From Keratinibaculum paraultunense (GTDB lineage: Bacteria > Bacillota > Clostridia > Tissierellales > Tepidimicrobiaceae): a DNA stretch of 64,000 nucleotides. Below the pieces are notes generated by a model, which ran no database searches, was not told where the DNA came from, and saw only the letters and a program-made list of their open reading frames with translations. Made by a program: the position numbers and the translations under genes. The DNA lies in assembly GCF_016767175.1 (NCBI RefSeq), contig NZ_CP068564.1, positions 434,001-498,000 of the forward strand, written 5' to 3'. This document shows positions 9,660 to 19,911 of this stretch, piece after piece; the first letter of the stretch is position 1; each line of letters starts with the position of its first letter.

Positions 9660-9692
9660 ATTCTGAGGTATTAATATCTCAGAATATTTTTT
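9660..9692 (+). terminator. Rho-independent terminator
   Basis: Stem ATTCTGAG/CTCAGAAT with a 10-base loop, followed by a T-rich run. It ends the transcript of the upstream hydrolase and separates it from guaB. Confidence 0.75.
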
Positions 9693-9702
9693 AATAAACT
9701 CC

Positions 9703-9731
9703 TTGACAGTTATAAGATTCTCTGCTAATTT
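9703..9731 (+). promoter_or_regulatory. guaB: Candidate sigma-A promoter for guaBA
   Basis: TTGACA, 17 bases, then TAATTT. The -35 is perfect, the -10 weak. It lies about 110 bases before the guaB start. Confidence 0.5.
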
Positions 9732-9817
9732 TAAAAGAAACATTATTCAGCGTAAATATTATGCATTCACATTTTTTAGAGTAAGTAATTTCTTCAATTG
9801 TGGTATACTAATAATAA

Positions 9818-11290
<1,473 letters not shown>

Positions 11291-11306
11291 TGGAGGAGGT
11301 TTTATA

Positions 11307-12821
11307 TTGATATTAATTTTAGATTTAGGTAGTAAATGTTCAAGATTTTTAGGTAGGAGTATAAGAAAGTCTAAAGTTTACTGTGAAATAGTTCCATACA
11401 GTTATTCTATAGAAAAAATTAAAGGCAAAAATCCTGAAGGAATAATAATTTCTGGTGGGAAACCAAATGAGATGATATCTATAGAAAAATTTGATAAACA
11501 AATATTTGATTTAGGAGTTCCCATATTAGCTATTGGATATGGAGCAGATATTATGGTAGAAATTTATGGTGGAAGTTCAGTAAAGCCTAAAGAATTTAGC
11601 TATAACTTTGAAAATGTAGATGTAGTTACAGAAAGTTTACTGTTTGATGGATTAGGGGAAAATGTATCCTTATGGTTAAATAAGCAATATGCGTTTAAAA
11701 CTATTCCAAATGGATTTAATCCTATAGCTAAATATGAAGATAAAGTAATAGCCATAGAGAATAAAGAAAACAAAAGGTATGGAGTGATGTTCCACCCAGA
11801 AATAAAAAATTCAATAGAAGGTAAAAATATAATTGATAATTTTCTATTTAAAATATGTAACTGTGATAAAAAATGGACTATGGAACAGTTTATTGAATAT
11901 AGTATAGAAGAAATTAGAATGCAAGTAGGAGATAAAAAAGCCTTATGTGCATTATCAGGTGGAGTTGATTCTTCAGTAGCTGCCGTATTAGTCCACAAAG
12001 CCATTGGAGATAATTTGGTATGTGTGTTTGTAGATCATGGACTTTTAAGGAAAAATGAAAGAGAGCAAGTGGAAAAGGTATTTAAAGATCATTTCAAGAT
12101 GAACCTAATTGTTGTAGATGCAAAAGAAAGATTTTTAAATAAATTAAAGGGAGTAACAGATCCAGAACAAAAGAGAAAGATAATTGGTGAGGAGTTCATA
12201 AGGGTATTTGAGGAAGAACAGAAAAAACTTACTAATATTCATTTTTTAGTGCAAGGAACCATATATCCAGATGTAATAGAATCTGGTATAGATGGGAAAG
12301 TAGCAGTAAAAAGTCATCACAATGTAGGTGGACTTCCTGAGGATATAGATTTTGAATTAATAGAACCTTTAAGGCAGTTATTTAAAGACGAAGTTCGTGA
12401 AGTGGGAAGATTACTTGGAATTAGTGAAGATATTGTAAATAGGCAACCTTTCCCAGGACCTGGTTTAGGAGTTAGAGTTTTAGGAGAGATTACAGAAGAA
12501 AAATTAGAAATTGTAAGAGAAGCAGATTATATATTTAGAGATGAGATTAAAAAAGCAGGTTTACAAGATAAAATATGGCAATATTTTGCAGCTCTTCCTG
12601 ACGTTAAATCTGTAGGAGTAACTGATGGCAAAAGAACCTATAACTATACTATAGCTTTAAGAGCAGTAAATTCCATAGATGGCATGACTGCAGAATGGGC
12701 TAAAATACCATTGGAAGTATTGGAGAAAATTTCAAATAGGATAGTAAATGAAGTAGAACATGTAAATAGAGTAGTATATGATATAACAAACAAGCCTCCA
12801 GCAACTATTGAATGGGAGTAA
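11307..12821 (+). CDS. guaA: GMP synthase with degenerate glutaminase domain (Cys to Gly)
   Basis: A 504-residue GMP synthase, converting XMP to GMP with ATP and an amino donor. The ATP-pyrophosphatase part is intact: P-loop LSGGVDSS, then KSHHNVGGLPE, RQPFPGPGLG and the C-terminal KPPATIEWE. The N-terminal class I glutaminase domain is present but altered. Where the family has GICYGMQ with the nucleophilic Cys, this protein has AIGYGAD (Gly77). His163 and Glu165 (MFHPE) remain. Other family blocks are eroded, for example ISGGKPNE for SGGPNSVY. It should therefore not hydrolyse glutamine and is predicted to use free ammonia. TTG start with GGAGGAGG. Cotranscribed with guaB. Confidence 0.96.
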   Translation: MILILDLGSKCSRFLGRSIRKSKVYCEIVPYSYSIEKIKGKNPEGIIISGGKPNEMISIEKFDKQIFDLGVPILAIGYGADIMVEIYGGSSVKPKEFSYNFENVDVVTESLLFDGLGENVSLWLNKQYAFKTIPNGFNPIAKYEDKVIAIENKENKRYGVMFHPEIKNSIEGKNIIDNFLFKICNCDKKWTMEQFIEYSIEEIRMQVGDKKALCALSGGVDSSVAAVLVHKAIGDNLVCVFVDHGLLRKNEREQVEKVFKDHFKMNLIVVDAKERFLNKLKGVTDPEQKRKIIGEEFIRVFEEEQKKLTNIHFLVQGTIYPDVIESGIDGKVAVKSHHNVGGLPEDIDFELIEPLRQLFKDEVREVGRLLGISEDIVNRQPFPGPGLGVRVLGEITEEKLEIVREADYIFRDEIKKAGLQDKIWQYFAALPDVKSVGVTDGKRTYNYTIALRAVNSIDGMTAEWAKIPLEVLEKISNRIVNEVEHVNRVVYDITNKPPATIEWE

Positions 12822-13178
12822 TTAAAAATAAAGAGAAAAACTTGTTAAACCAATGTTTGTAGAGATTGAAAAGACTTAACTGGAACGAAATTGGATAAAA
12901 AGTTTTTAAGAATAACTTAATAGATAATACCAATTAGTTTACAAATAGAAACACCATAGAAATTTGAATAAGAATCTATGGTGTTTTTTAATGTAATTAT
13001 TTATTTTCCAAATCTGGGCTGGGTTTTACGCTGAAGAGATAAACTGAAATATTTTTATGTTTATAATTAAGTTTTAAATAGAGTTTCAAGCGTATAGATA
13101 ATAAGATATAATGTAAATAACTAACTAATTATATGATGTAATTATAAATATATAAAAATTAAGGAGGTGGCAGTTATA
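12822..13178. other. Intergenic region between guaA and the aldolase gene
   Basis: No gene seen. It contains a terminator (12949-12989) and, near the aldolase, a TATAAT at about 13105 that could be a -10 box without a convincing -35. Confidence 0.5.
12949..12989 (+). terminator. Terminator of guaBA
   Basis: A 12-bp stem AAACACCATAGA/TCTATGGTGTTT is followed by a T-run. Confidence 0.85.
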
Positions 13179-13826
13179 TTGTTACTACAAAAAGAGAGAG
13201 AAGAGATTGTTCAGTATGGGAAAAAATTAGTTACTAGCAATCTTACTAAAGGGACAGGAGGAAATTTAAGTATTTATAATCGTAAAGAGGGGCTTATGGC
13301 TATTAGTCCTTCAGGTATAGATTATTTTAAGATTAAACCAGAAGATGTGGTAGTTCTTGATCTAGAAGGGAAAAAAATAGAAGGAGATAAAAAGCCTTCC
13401 AGTGAATATGAAATGCACAGAATATTTTATGCTAATAGAGTCGATATAAATGCTATTATACATACTCATACTATGTATGCTACTACTATTGCATGTTTGA
13501 ACTGGGATTTGCCTCCAGTACACTATATGGTGGCTTTAGCTGGGTTAAATGTAAGGTGTGCTAAATATGCAACCTTTGGAACTAAAGAATTAGCAGAAAA
13601 TGCTTTTGAAGCCATGAAGGATAGAAAAGCAGTGTTACTTGCTAATCACGGATTATTGGCAGGGGATAAGGATTTAGCCAATGCCTTTAATATAACAGAA
13701 GAAATTGAATATTGTGCAGAACTTTATTATAGGACTAAGTGTATAGGGGAGCCAGTTATTCTATCAGAAGATGAGATGAGAATAATGTTAGAAAAATTTA
13801 AGACTTATGGACAGGTTAAAAAGTAA
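13179..13826 (+). CDS. Class II aldolase (L-fuculose-phosphate aldolase / Ald2-like)
   Basis: A ~215-residue zinc-dependent class II aldolase/adducin-family enzyme. Visible features are GTGGNLS near the N-terminus, AISPSGIDY, the SSEYEMH segment, the zinc histidines in HTHTMYAT and ANHGLLAGD with the downstream helix. Members cleave phosphorylated deoxy-sugars such as fuculose-1-P, or in the DHAP shunt methylthio- or deoxyribulose-1-phosphate, to dihydroxyacetone phosphate and an aldehyde. The next gene is a methylthioadenosine-type phosphorylase 14 bases downstream, which favours the Ald2-like salvage role. TTG 13179 is chosen because AAGGAGGTGG (13161-13170) is ideally spaced; a GTG at 13167 lies inside that site. 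Confidence 0.85.
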   Translation: MLLQKEREEIVQYGKKLVTSNLTKGTGGNLSIYNRKEGLMAISPSGIDYFKIKPEDVVVLDLEGKKIEGDKKPSSEYEMHRIFYANRVDINAIIHTHTMYATTIACLNWDLPPVHYMVALAGLNVRCAKYATFGTKELAENAFEAMKDRKAVLLANHGLLAGDKDLANAFNITEEIEYCAELYYRTKCIGEPVILSEDEMRIMLEKFKTYGQVKK

Positions 13827-13840
13827 TAGGAGGTATAAAT

Positions 13841-14605
13841 ATGGAGAAGGCAATAATTGGAGGTACAGGAGTATATGATGCTGGAGATGGATATAGCAAG
13901 AAGGTAAAAACCAAATATGGAGAAGTAGAATTGGATATTTTAAATATAGATGGAGAAGAAATAATTTTTTTACCAAGACATGGAAAAGGTCATTCAGTGC
14001 CTCCTCATTTGATAAATTATAGGGCGAATATGATGGCTTTAAGAGAAATAGGAGTAAAGTATATTTATTCTACAGCAGCAGTAGGTTCATGTAATGATAA
14101 ATATGAACCAGGGGATGTAGTAGTTATAAAGGATTTTTTGGATTTTACTAAATCTAGACCTGTAACTTTCTTTGAAGGAGGAGATGAATCAGTAAAACAT
14201 GTGGATATGAGTGATCCTTATTGCAGAAATTTAAGAGAAAAATTTTATGCTACTGCAAAAGAGCAAGGATTAAGTATAAAAGGGGATGCAGTATATGTGT
14301 GTACAGAAGGACCAAGATTTGAAACTGCTCAGGAAATAAATATGTTTAAAAAAATGGGCGGAGATGTAGTAGGAATGACTAGTGTACCAGAAGTGGTATT
14401 GGCTAAGGAATTGGGAATGTGTTATGCAACTGTTGGAATAATTTCCAATTGGTGTACAGGGGTAAAAGAAGAGATTACATTACATGATATACAAGGTACA
14501 ATAGAAAAAAACAAGGAAAAGATAACAGATATTTTTATAAAAATTTTTCAGCAAGAACTACATCAGTCTAATTGTAATTGTAATAATGCTATAATAGAAT
14601 TATAA
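13841..14605 (+). CDS. MTA/MTI-type purine nucleoside phosphorylase
   Basis: A 254-residue phosphorylase of the MTAP/PNP family (nucleoside phosphorylase type 2). It phosphorolyses methylthio-purine nucleosides or related nucleosides. Start MEKAIIGGTGVY, phosphate-site block PRHGKGHSVPPHLINYRAN, EGPRFETAQEI and GMTSVPEVVLAKE are characteristic. The base-recognition segment reads GIISNWCTG, with Asn where adenine-specific MTAP enzymes carry Asp (ATDYDCW in the human enzyme). That favours 6-oxopurines, so 5'-methylthioinosine or inosine/guanosine are likely substrates. AGGAGGTATAAAT precedes the ATG. It probably forms an operon with the aldolase and the PLP lyase. A Cys/Asn-rich tail (NCNCNN) at the C-terminus is unusual. 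Confidence 0.88.
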   Translation: MEKAIIGGTGVYDAGDGYSKKVKTKYGEVELDILNIDGEEIIFLPRHGKGHSVPPHLINYRANMMALREIGVKYIYSTAAVGSCNDKYEPGDVVVIKDFLDFTKSRPVTFFEGGDESVKHVDMSDPYCRNLREKFYATAKEQGLSIKGDAVYVCTEGPRFETAQEINMFKKMGGDVVGMTSVPEVVLAKELGMCYATVGIISNWCTGVKEEITLHDIQGTIEKNKEKITDIFIKIFQQELHQSNCNCNNAIIEL

Positions 14606-14625
14606 ATTTTATTAAGGAGGATTTT

Positions 14626-15810
14626 ATGGATAAAGACTATTATTTTGATACTAAAACTATACATGCTGGAAGTACAGGAAAAAATCCAAACAATGCACTA
14701 AATCCACCTATATTTCAAACATCCACTTTTGTATTTGATGATATAGAACATGTAGAGGAAGTTATGAGTTTTCAATCTAATGATTATGTGTATACTAGAG
14801 GCAATAATCCTACATTAAGATTATTTGAAAATAGAATGGCAGAATTAGAAAAAGGGAAAGGAGCTGTGGCTTTTGCTTCGGGTATGGCAGCCATTAGTTC
14901 AGTATTGTTTAGCCTTTTAAAGCCAAAGGAGAGTGTGATAGCCCATAGGACATTGTACGGTTCAAGCTATAATGTGATAACCAAGATATTACCAGAATAT
15001 AATATAGATTACAAGATGATAGATTTAACAGATATTAATAAATTAAAATCCAACATAGATGAGAATACAAAAGTAATATATTTTGAAACTCCATCCAATC
15101 CAGATCTTTCCATAATAGATATTAAAAAAGTAGTAGAAGTGGCAAAAGCAAAGGATATCAAGGTGGTAGTAGATAATACCTTTGCTACTCCATATTTTCA
15201 GAACCCTCTTGTATTAGGAGCAGATGTGGTAGTTCATAGTGCAACCAAATATATATGTGGTCATGGAGATGTAGTAGGTGGAGTAGCAATTGCTAAGGAT
15301 ATGGACTATATACATTATTTAAAATTTGATTATATGTGTGAATTTGGAGGTGTAATGAGTCCTTTTGATGCATGGCTATTGCTAAGGGGCTTAAAGACTT
15401 TAGGGATTAGAATGAGACAACACGAAAAAAATGCCATGGAAATAGCAAAATTTTTAAAAACTCATCCTAAAATTAGAAATGTAAAATATCCAGGACTTGA
15501 GAATTTTAATGGACATGATATAGCTAAAAGACAGATGAATGGATTTGGAGCTATGATTAGTTTTGAGTTAAATGGTAGCTTTGAAGATACAAAGGAATTT
15601 GTTGAGTCTTTAGAACTAATCCAATTAGCTGTAAGTTTAGGAGACTGTGAAACATTGATAGAATTACCTGTAGCTATGACCCATAGAGGATATCCACGAG
15701 ATAAATTGGAGGAATTTGGACTTACAGAAAGTATGGTAAGGCTTTCTGTAGGGTTAGAAGATTACAGAGATATAATAGAGGATTTAAATAAAGCTTTATC
15801 AGCAATATAA
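14626..15810 (+). CDS. Gamma-family PLP enzyme, probably methionine gamma-lyase
   Basis: A 394-residue member of the Cys/Met-metabolism PLP family. It starts with YFDTKTIHAGS and shows IFQTSTFVF, YTRGNNPT (substrate/PLP phosphate contact), AFASGMAAIS, the PLP aspartate in VVDNTFATP and the Schiff-base lysine in HSATKYICGHGD. KYxxGHGD is the form common in methionine gamma-lyases; cystathionine gamma-synthases usually have GHSD. The cysteine of classical methionine gamma-lyases after LYG is Ser here (TLYGSS), so cystathionine lyase/synthase or homocysteine lyase activity cannot be excluded. It follows the phosphorylase by 20 bases with AAGGAGGA. Methylthio salvage feeds methionine/methanethiol metabolism, which fits the context. 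Confidence 0.85.
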   Translation: MDKDYYFDTKTIHAGSTGKNPNNALNPPIFQTSTFVFDDIEHVEEVMSFQSNDYVYTRGNNPTLRLFENRMAELEKGKGAVAFASGMAAISSVLFSLLKPKESVIAHRTLYGSSYNVITKILPEYNIDYKMIDLTDINKLKSNIDENTKVIYFETPSNPDLSIIDIKKVVEVAKAKDIKVVVDNTFATPYFQNPLVLGADVVVHSATKYICGHGDVVGGVAIAKDMDYIHYLKFDYMCEFGGVMSPFDAWLLLRGLKTLGIRMRQHEKNAMEIAKFLKTHPKIRNVKYPGLENFNGHDIAKRQMNGFGAMISFELNGSFEDTKEFVESLELIQLAVSLGDCETLIELPVAMTHRGYPRDKLEEFGLTESMVRLSVGLEDYRDIIEDLNKALSAI

Positions 15811-15858
15811 TTGACAGTATTTTGTTATTTTGATATCATTAATTTAGTTAAATATTGT

Positions 15859-16009
15859 CCTTATGGTGCATTATATGCTTAAAAGGGAAATTTGGTGAAA
15901 GTCCAATGCGGTCCCGCCACTGTAACGATGAGTAGACTATAAAATGCCACTGAATATTTTGGGAAGGCATAGTCTATGATGAGTCGGAGCCAGGAGACCT
16001 ACCATAAGG
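15859..16009 (+). ncRNA. Cobalamin riboswitch aptamer
   Basis: The closing stem CCTTATGGT/ACCATAAGG encloses the conserved elements of the B12 riboswitch: AAAAGGGAAATTTGGTGAAA, the core GTCCCGCCACTGTAA and the B12 box AGCCAGGAGACCTACC. A loop-forming hairpin (TCCCACGGAGGATGGGA) and a terminator follow. Binding of an adenosyl- or other cobamide is expected to shut off the downstream uptake operon. Confidence 0.95.
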
Positions 16010-16069
16010 TTCTACTTACTTATCCCACGGAGGATGGGAAGGTGTAAATTTTTAATATTAAAAACGCTG

Positions 16070-16111
16070 ACATCTTTCCTTCTATTTTATAAGTGGGGGA
16101 GATGTTTTTTT
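16070..16111 (+). terminator. Riboswitch-controlled terminator
   Basis: Stem ACATCTTTCC with a partner GGGGGAGATGT (some G-U pairs), followed by seven T. It lies between the B12 aptamer and the first structural gene and is the likely expression platform. Confidence 0.8.
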
Positions 16112-16141
16112 ATATTAAATTAATTAAAGGAGGAGGATATT

Positions 16142-18316
16142 GTGAAAAAATTTAACAGTAATTTAAAAAGATTAATATCATCATTAATGATATTGATGAT
16201 GATATTAACACTAATACCTTTAAATGTATTTGCAGATAAGGAAACTAAAGGTATTGATGTTTGGATTAGGATTGAAGGACATGATAAGAGTTTAGTAGAG
16301 TTTAAAAAATTAAATGTAGAAGCTTACGATATAAGCTATGTAGATGGATTAGAAAATTTTAAATCTGAAAAACCATTACTTATTCATGCAATAGTTAAGG
16401 CATTGGAAGAAGCTAATATAGATGTAAAAGATCCAAAAGTATTTTCTGCAGCAGGTGGTTTTATAAGTGGAATAGGTGATTACAGGAGTGAAAAAGGAGG
16501 ATGGATGTATAAAATAAATGGAGAATTTTCATCCTCTGGAGTTACAGAATATGAACTAAAAGAAAACGATGTTATAGACATGTTCTATGTATTGGATTGG
16601 ACAAACTATTATTCTGGGAAACTTGAAGCTACATCAGAAATAGCAAATGTGGGAGAAGAAGTAATTTTGAAATTTACGGCAAAAAAAGAAGAATATGGTG
16701 TAGAACATGATTATAAACCAGTTAAAGATGGAGTTATAAAAGTTAAAGGTGAAAATGAAGAAAAAGAATATGTAACTGATGATAAGGGACAAGTTAAAAT
16801 TGTTTTTGATAAGCCTGGCAAATATAAGATATTGGCTGACAAACAATTGAAAGAAGGTAATATAGTTCGTCCAAGACCTTTAGTAATTGAAGTAAAAGAG
16901 AGAACAAAAATAGATAAATCAATAGACGATGCTATAAATTGGTTATTAAAAAATGATGAAGTTGATGAATGGACAATTATGGATTTGGCTCGTGCCAATA
17001 AAGAAATTCCTAAAATTTATTTGGATGAATTTAAAAAAGAGATTGAAGATAATAAGGGTAAATTTGATAGCATAACGGATTATGCTAAATATTCAATTGT
17101 GGCATCTTCATTAGGATTAGATGCAATAGATTTATTTGGATATAATCTTATAGAAAAAATATATAATCATGAAGATATTTTTGCCAAAGGATATAATGGA
17201 GGAATATTTGCTTTATTGGCATTAGATTCTAAGAATTATAAAATACCAGAAGATGCAAAATGGACTAGAGATAATATAATAAAAGGTTTATTACAAGGGC
17301 AAAAGAAAGATGGAGGATTTGCTTGGGCAGAAAATTGGGATAGTGATGTTGATTTAACTGCTATGGCTTTACAAGCATTATCCAATTATAAAGATAGAGA
17401 AGATGTAAAGACTTGTATAAAAAAAGGGTTAGATTTCTTATCGAAAAAACAACAAAAAGATGGAGGATATGTAAGTGAATTTACTGGAGATTCTAGCGAA
17501 TCTGTAGCACAAGTTATATTAGCATTAACTAGTTTAGATATAGATCCTCTTAATGATAAAAGATTTATAAAAGATGCTAATTTATTAGAAAAACTATTAT
17601 CTTTTCAAACAAAAGATGGAGGATTTGAACATAATATAGGGAATGGACCATCAGCAATTTCTACTGAACAAGCTTTAAGAGGACTTATTGGATATCAAAG
17701 ATTTACAAATGGAAAAAGTAAGTTTTACGATATGAGAGATGCAAAATTAGTAGAATTTCCAGCAGAAACAAAAGTTAGTTTTGATGATATAGATAAAGCT
17801 TCTAATTGGGCTAAGGAATATATCATAAAAGCTAAAGAGTTAAAATTAATGGAAGGAAAAGGAAATAATAAATTTGATCCAAAGGCTGATATGACAAGAG
17901 CTGAATTTGCTACTTTATTGGTTAATTTATTAAAACTAGAAGATTCCGATATCAATGATAAAGAAAATATATTTATAGATGTTAAACCAGGTGTTTGGTA
18001 CTATGATTCAGTTATGAAAGCCTATAAAGAGGGAATAATTAAAGGAAAAGGAAATAATAAATTTGAACCAGATAGTCCTATTACTAGAGAACAAATGGCA
18101 GTAATGTTAGATAGAGCTTTAAAATTAGAAACTAAAGTAGAAAAGCAGAATATAAAAGATATAGATAAAGTTTCTGATTGGGCAGTTGATTCAGTAAATC
18201 TTGTAGTTCAATTAGGCATAATGGAGGGAGTAGGAGGTAATATATTTAATCCTAAAGGAAAAGTAACTAGAGAAATGGCAGCTGCTATTATAGTAAGGAT
18301 TTACGAATTGGACTAA
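16142..18316 (+). CDS. S-layer anchored transcobalamin-like surface protein (DUF4430, alpha-toroid, three SLH)
   Basis: A 724-residue exported protein. The signal peptide ends around NVFA-DK (residue ~32). A DUF4430 domain follows (about 38-145; GGWMYKING), the fold found as the C-terminal domain of transcobalamin/intrinsic factor. Next is an Ig-like segment (150-250). Then comes an alpha/alpha-toroid of prenyltransferase/transcobalamin type (about 255-515) with the repeats QKKDGGFAW, QQKDGGYVS and QTKDGGFEH. Three SLH repeats (about 545-724; MTRAEFA, ITREQMA, VTREMAA) tether it to the cell wall. Both halves of the animal B12 carriers are thus present in reversed order. The B12 riboswitch upstream and ECF genes downstream support cobamide capture at the surface. 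GTG start with AAAGGAGGAGG. Confidence 0.88.
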   Translation: MKKFNSNLKRLISSLMILMMILTLIPLNVFADKETKGIDVWIRIEGHDKSLVEFKKLNVEAYDISYVDGLENFKSEKPLLIHAIVKALEEANIDVKDPKVFSAAGGFISGIGDYRSEKGGWMYKINGEFSSSGVTEYELKENDVIDMFYVLDWTNYYSGKLEATSEIANVGEEVILKFTAKKEEYGVEHDYKPVKDGVIKVKGENEEKEYVTDDKGQVKIVFDKPGKYKILADKQLKEGNIVRPRPLVIEVKERTKIDKSIDDAINWLLKNDEVDEWTIMDLARANKEIPKIYLDEFKKEIEDNKGKFDSITDYAKYSIVASSLGLDAIDLFGYNLIEKIYNHEDIFAKGYNGGIFALLALDSKNYKIPEDAKWTRDNIIKGLLQGQKKDGGFAWAENWDSDVDLTAMALQALSNYKDREDVKTCIKKGLDFLSKKQQKDGGYVSEFTGDSSESVAQVILALTSLDIDPLNDKRFIKDANLLEKLLSFQTKDGGFEHNIGNGPSAISTEQALRGLIGYQRFTNGKSKFYDMRDAKLVEFPAETKVSFDDIDKASNWAKEYIIKAKELKLMEGKGNNKFDPKADMTRAEFATLLVNLLKLEDSDINDKENIFIDVKPGVWYYDSVMKAYKEGIIKGKGNNKFEPDSPITREQMAVMLDRALKLETKVEKQNIKDIDKVSDWAVDSVNLVVQLGIMEGVGGNIFNPKGKVTREMAAAIIVRIYELD

Positions 18317-18343
18317 GGTTTTTTAAGGGAGGAGCATAAATAA

Positions 18344-19036
18344 TTGAAAAACAGAAAAATATTTGTTTTAATTTCATTAATCCTCATTTTAAGTTTAATA
18401 TTTGTAGGATGCAGTAAAAAATCAAATACAGAAAAAAATAATAAAATAGAATTAAAAGAAAGCACTAAGAACGTAGAAGTGGAGGATGAAGAGAAAGAAG
18501 AAAATACAATAGAAGTAGAAAATGAAGAATCTTCTGCTACTGAGGATAAAGAATCACCTAAATCTACTACAAAAGAGGAATCTAGTAAACCAAGTACAAC
18601 AAACACAACAGAAGTTAAAAAAGAAAAAGAGGCAACTAGTAAAACTGAGAAAGATAGCACATCTACCCCTGTTGTAAACAAAAAACCTACTGTTACAATA
18701 ACTATAGTTGGTCCAGAAGATGTAGGAACTATATTGGGTTTAACTGAGGTGGAATTAAATGATGGGGACACGGTATTTGATGTATTAAAGAGAGTAGTAA
18801 AAGATAAAGGAATTCAAATGGAATATAAAGGTAGGAAATCTAGTGTATACATTCGAGGAATACACAATATATATGAATTCGATAGAGGACCTGAATCTGG
18901 ATGGGTATATAGAGTAAATGGTAAAGTTCCTCAAGTTAGTTGTGGTGCATATAAATTAAAAGATGGGGATAAAATAGAGTGGTTATATACAACAAATTTA
19001 GGGAAAGAATTTGGTGCTCCAGGAGGAGGAAAATAA
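18344..19036 (+). CDS. DUF4430 lipoprotein, probable cobamide-binding relay
   Basis: A 230-residue lipoprotein. A short signal peptide ends with the lipobox-like LIFVGC (Cys ~21; Phe at -3 is slightly atypical). A ~90-residue Glu/Lys/Ser/Thr-rich linker then acts as a flexible tether. The C-terminal ~115 residues form a DUF4430 domain (VTITIVGPED, GDTVFDVLKRVVKDKG, GPESGWVYRVNGKVP, LKDGDKIEWLY). It resembles the first domain of the upstream SLH protein. It likely takes the ligand from the wall-bound protein to the ECF permease. TTG start with GGGAGGAG. The stop codon overlaps the next start (TAATG). Confidence 0.85.
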   Translation: MKNRKIFVLISLILILSLIFVGCSKKSNTEKNNKIELKESTKNVEVEDEEKEENTIEVENEESSATEDKESPKSTTKEESSKPSTTNTTEVKKEKEATSKTEKDSTSTPVVNKKPTVTITIVGPEDVGTILGLTEVELNDGDTVFDVLKRVVKDKGIQMEYKGRKSSVYIRGIHNIYEFDRGPESGWVYRVNGKVPQVSCGAYKLKDGDKIEWLYTTNLGKEFGAPGGGK

Positions 19037-19911
19037 TGGGCTATGGATTTTCCTCTATCCATCCCCTCCCTTCATTTTTATATTATATTGGTGCTATAAT
19101 TTTTACTATGACTTTCTATCATCCTGTCTTTTTACTTTCAGGTCTTTTTATTTTAATTATTATAAATCTTATTCAAGATAAAGGGAAAAAATTAAAATCT
19201 TATAGTAAATTTTATTTATTCATGGGATTGATTATAGTAATATTAAACCCAATAATTTCAAGCAGGGGTGAAACTGTGCTTTTTTATGTATTTGATAAGG
19301 TAATTACACTGGAATCTTTTTTATATGGTATTTGTACTATGCTTTCTTTGATAAGTATAATGATACTTTTTTTATCCTATAACATTATAATTACTGATGA
19401 TAAATTTATGTATTTATTTTCAGGTATACTTCCAAATACTAGTTTTCTAATAATGATGACTATGCGATTTGTTCCATTGTTTAAAAGCAGAGCAGAGGAA
19501 ATAGCTATTGTTCAAAAATTAAAGGGTGGAGAATATTATAAAAATAGTTTTAAAGAAAAAATAAAAGAAGGTATGCAGATATTAAGTATACTTGTTACTT
19601 GGTCTTTAGAAGATTCTATACAAACAGCAAGATCAATGAGATCTAGAGGATATGGAATAGTTAAAGATAGATCTTTTTATTTTAATTATAAGATGAGTGC
19701 ATTAGACATAATAGTTCTTATAGCTATTATAATACTAATATTTATATTGCTTATTTCTTGGAATATGAATTTGTTTAGTTATCAAATATATCCAAAAGTA
19801 CAGTCTATTAAATTTGACTTTAAAACTACATTATTTTTTATTTTATACTCATTATATATGGGTATTCCTATAATCATAGAAGGGATTGACAAGATGAAAT
19901 GGCACAAATAG
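19036..19911 (+). CDS. ECF transporter T component (EcfT/CbiQ-like)
   Basis: A 291-residue membrane protein with about six hydrophobic helices, homologous to the energy-coupling transmembrane subunit of ECF importers (CbiQ/EcfT). Hallmarks are the cytoplasmic coupling motifs with Ala-Arg-Gly: the final one reads SIQTARSMRSRGYG and an upstream region MRFVPLFKSRAEEIAIVQKLKGG. Start ATG 19036 has AGGAGGAGG and overlaps the lipoprotein stop. It overlaps the ATPase gene by 13 bases, so all components are translationally coupled. Confidence 0.9.
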   Translation: MGYGFSSIHPLPSFLYYIGAIIFTMTFYHPVFLLSGLFILIIINLIQDKGKKLKSYSKFYLFMGLIIVILNPIISSRGETVLFYVFDKVITLESFLYGICTMLSLISIMILFLSYNIIITDDKFMYLFSGILPNTSFLIMMTMRFVPLFKSRAEEIAIVQKLKGGEYYKNSFKEKIKEGMQILSILVTWSLEDSIQTARSMRSRGYGIVKDRSFYFNYKMSALDIIVLIAIIILIFILLISWNMNLFSYQIYPKVQSIKFDFKTTLFFILYSLYMGIPIIIEGIDKMKWHK

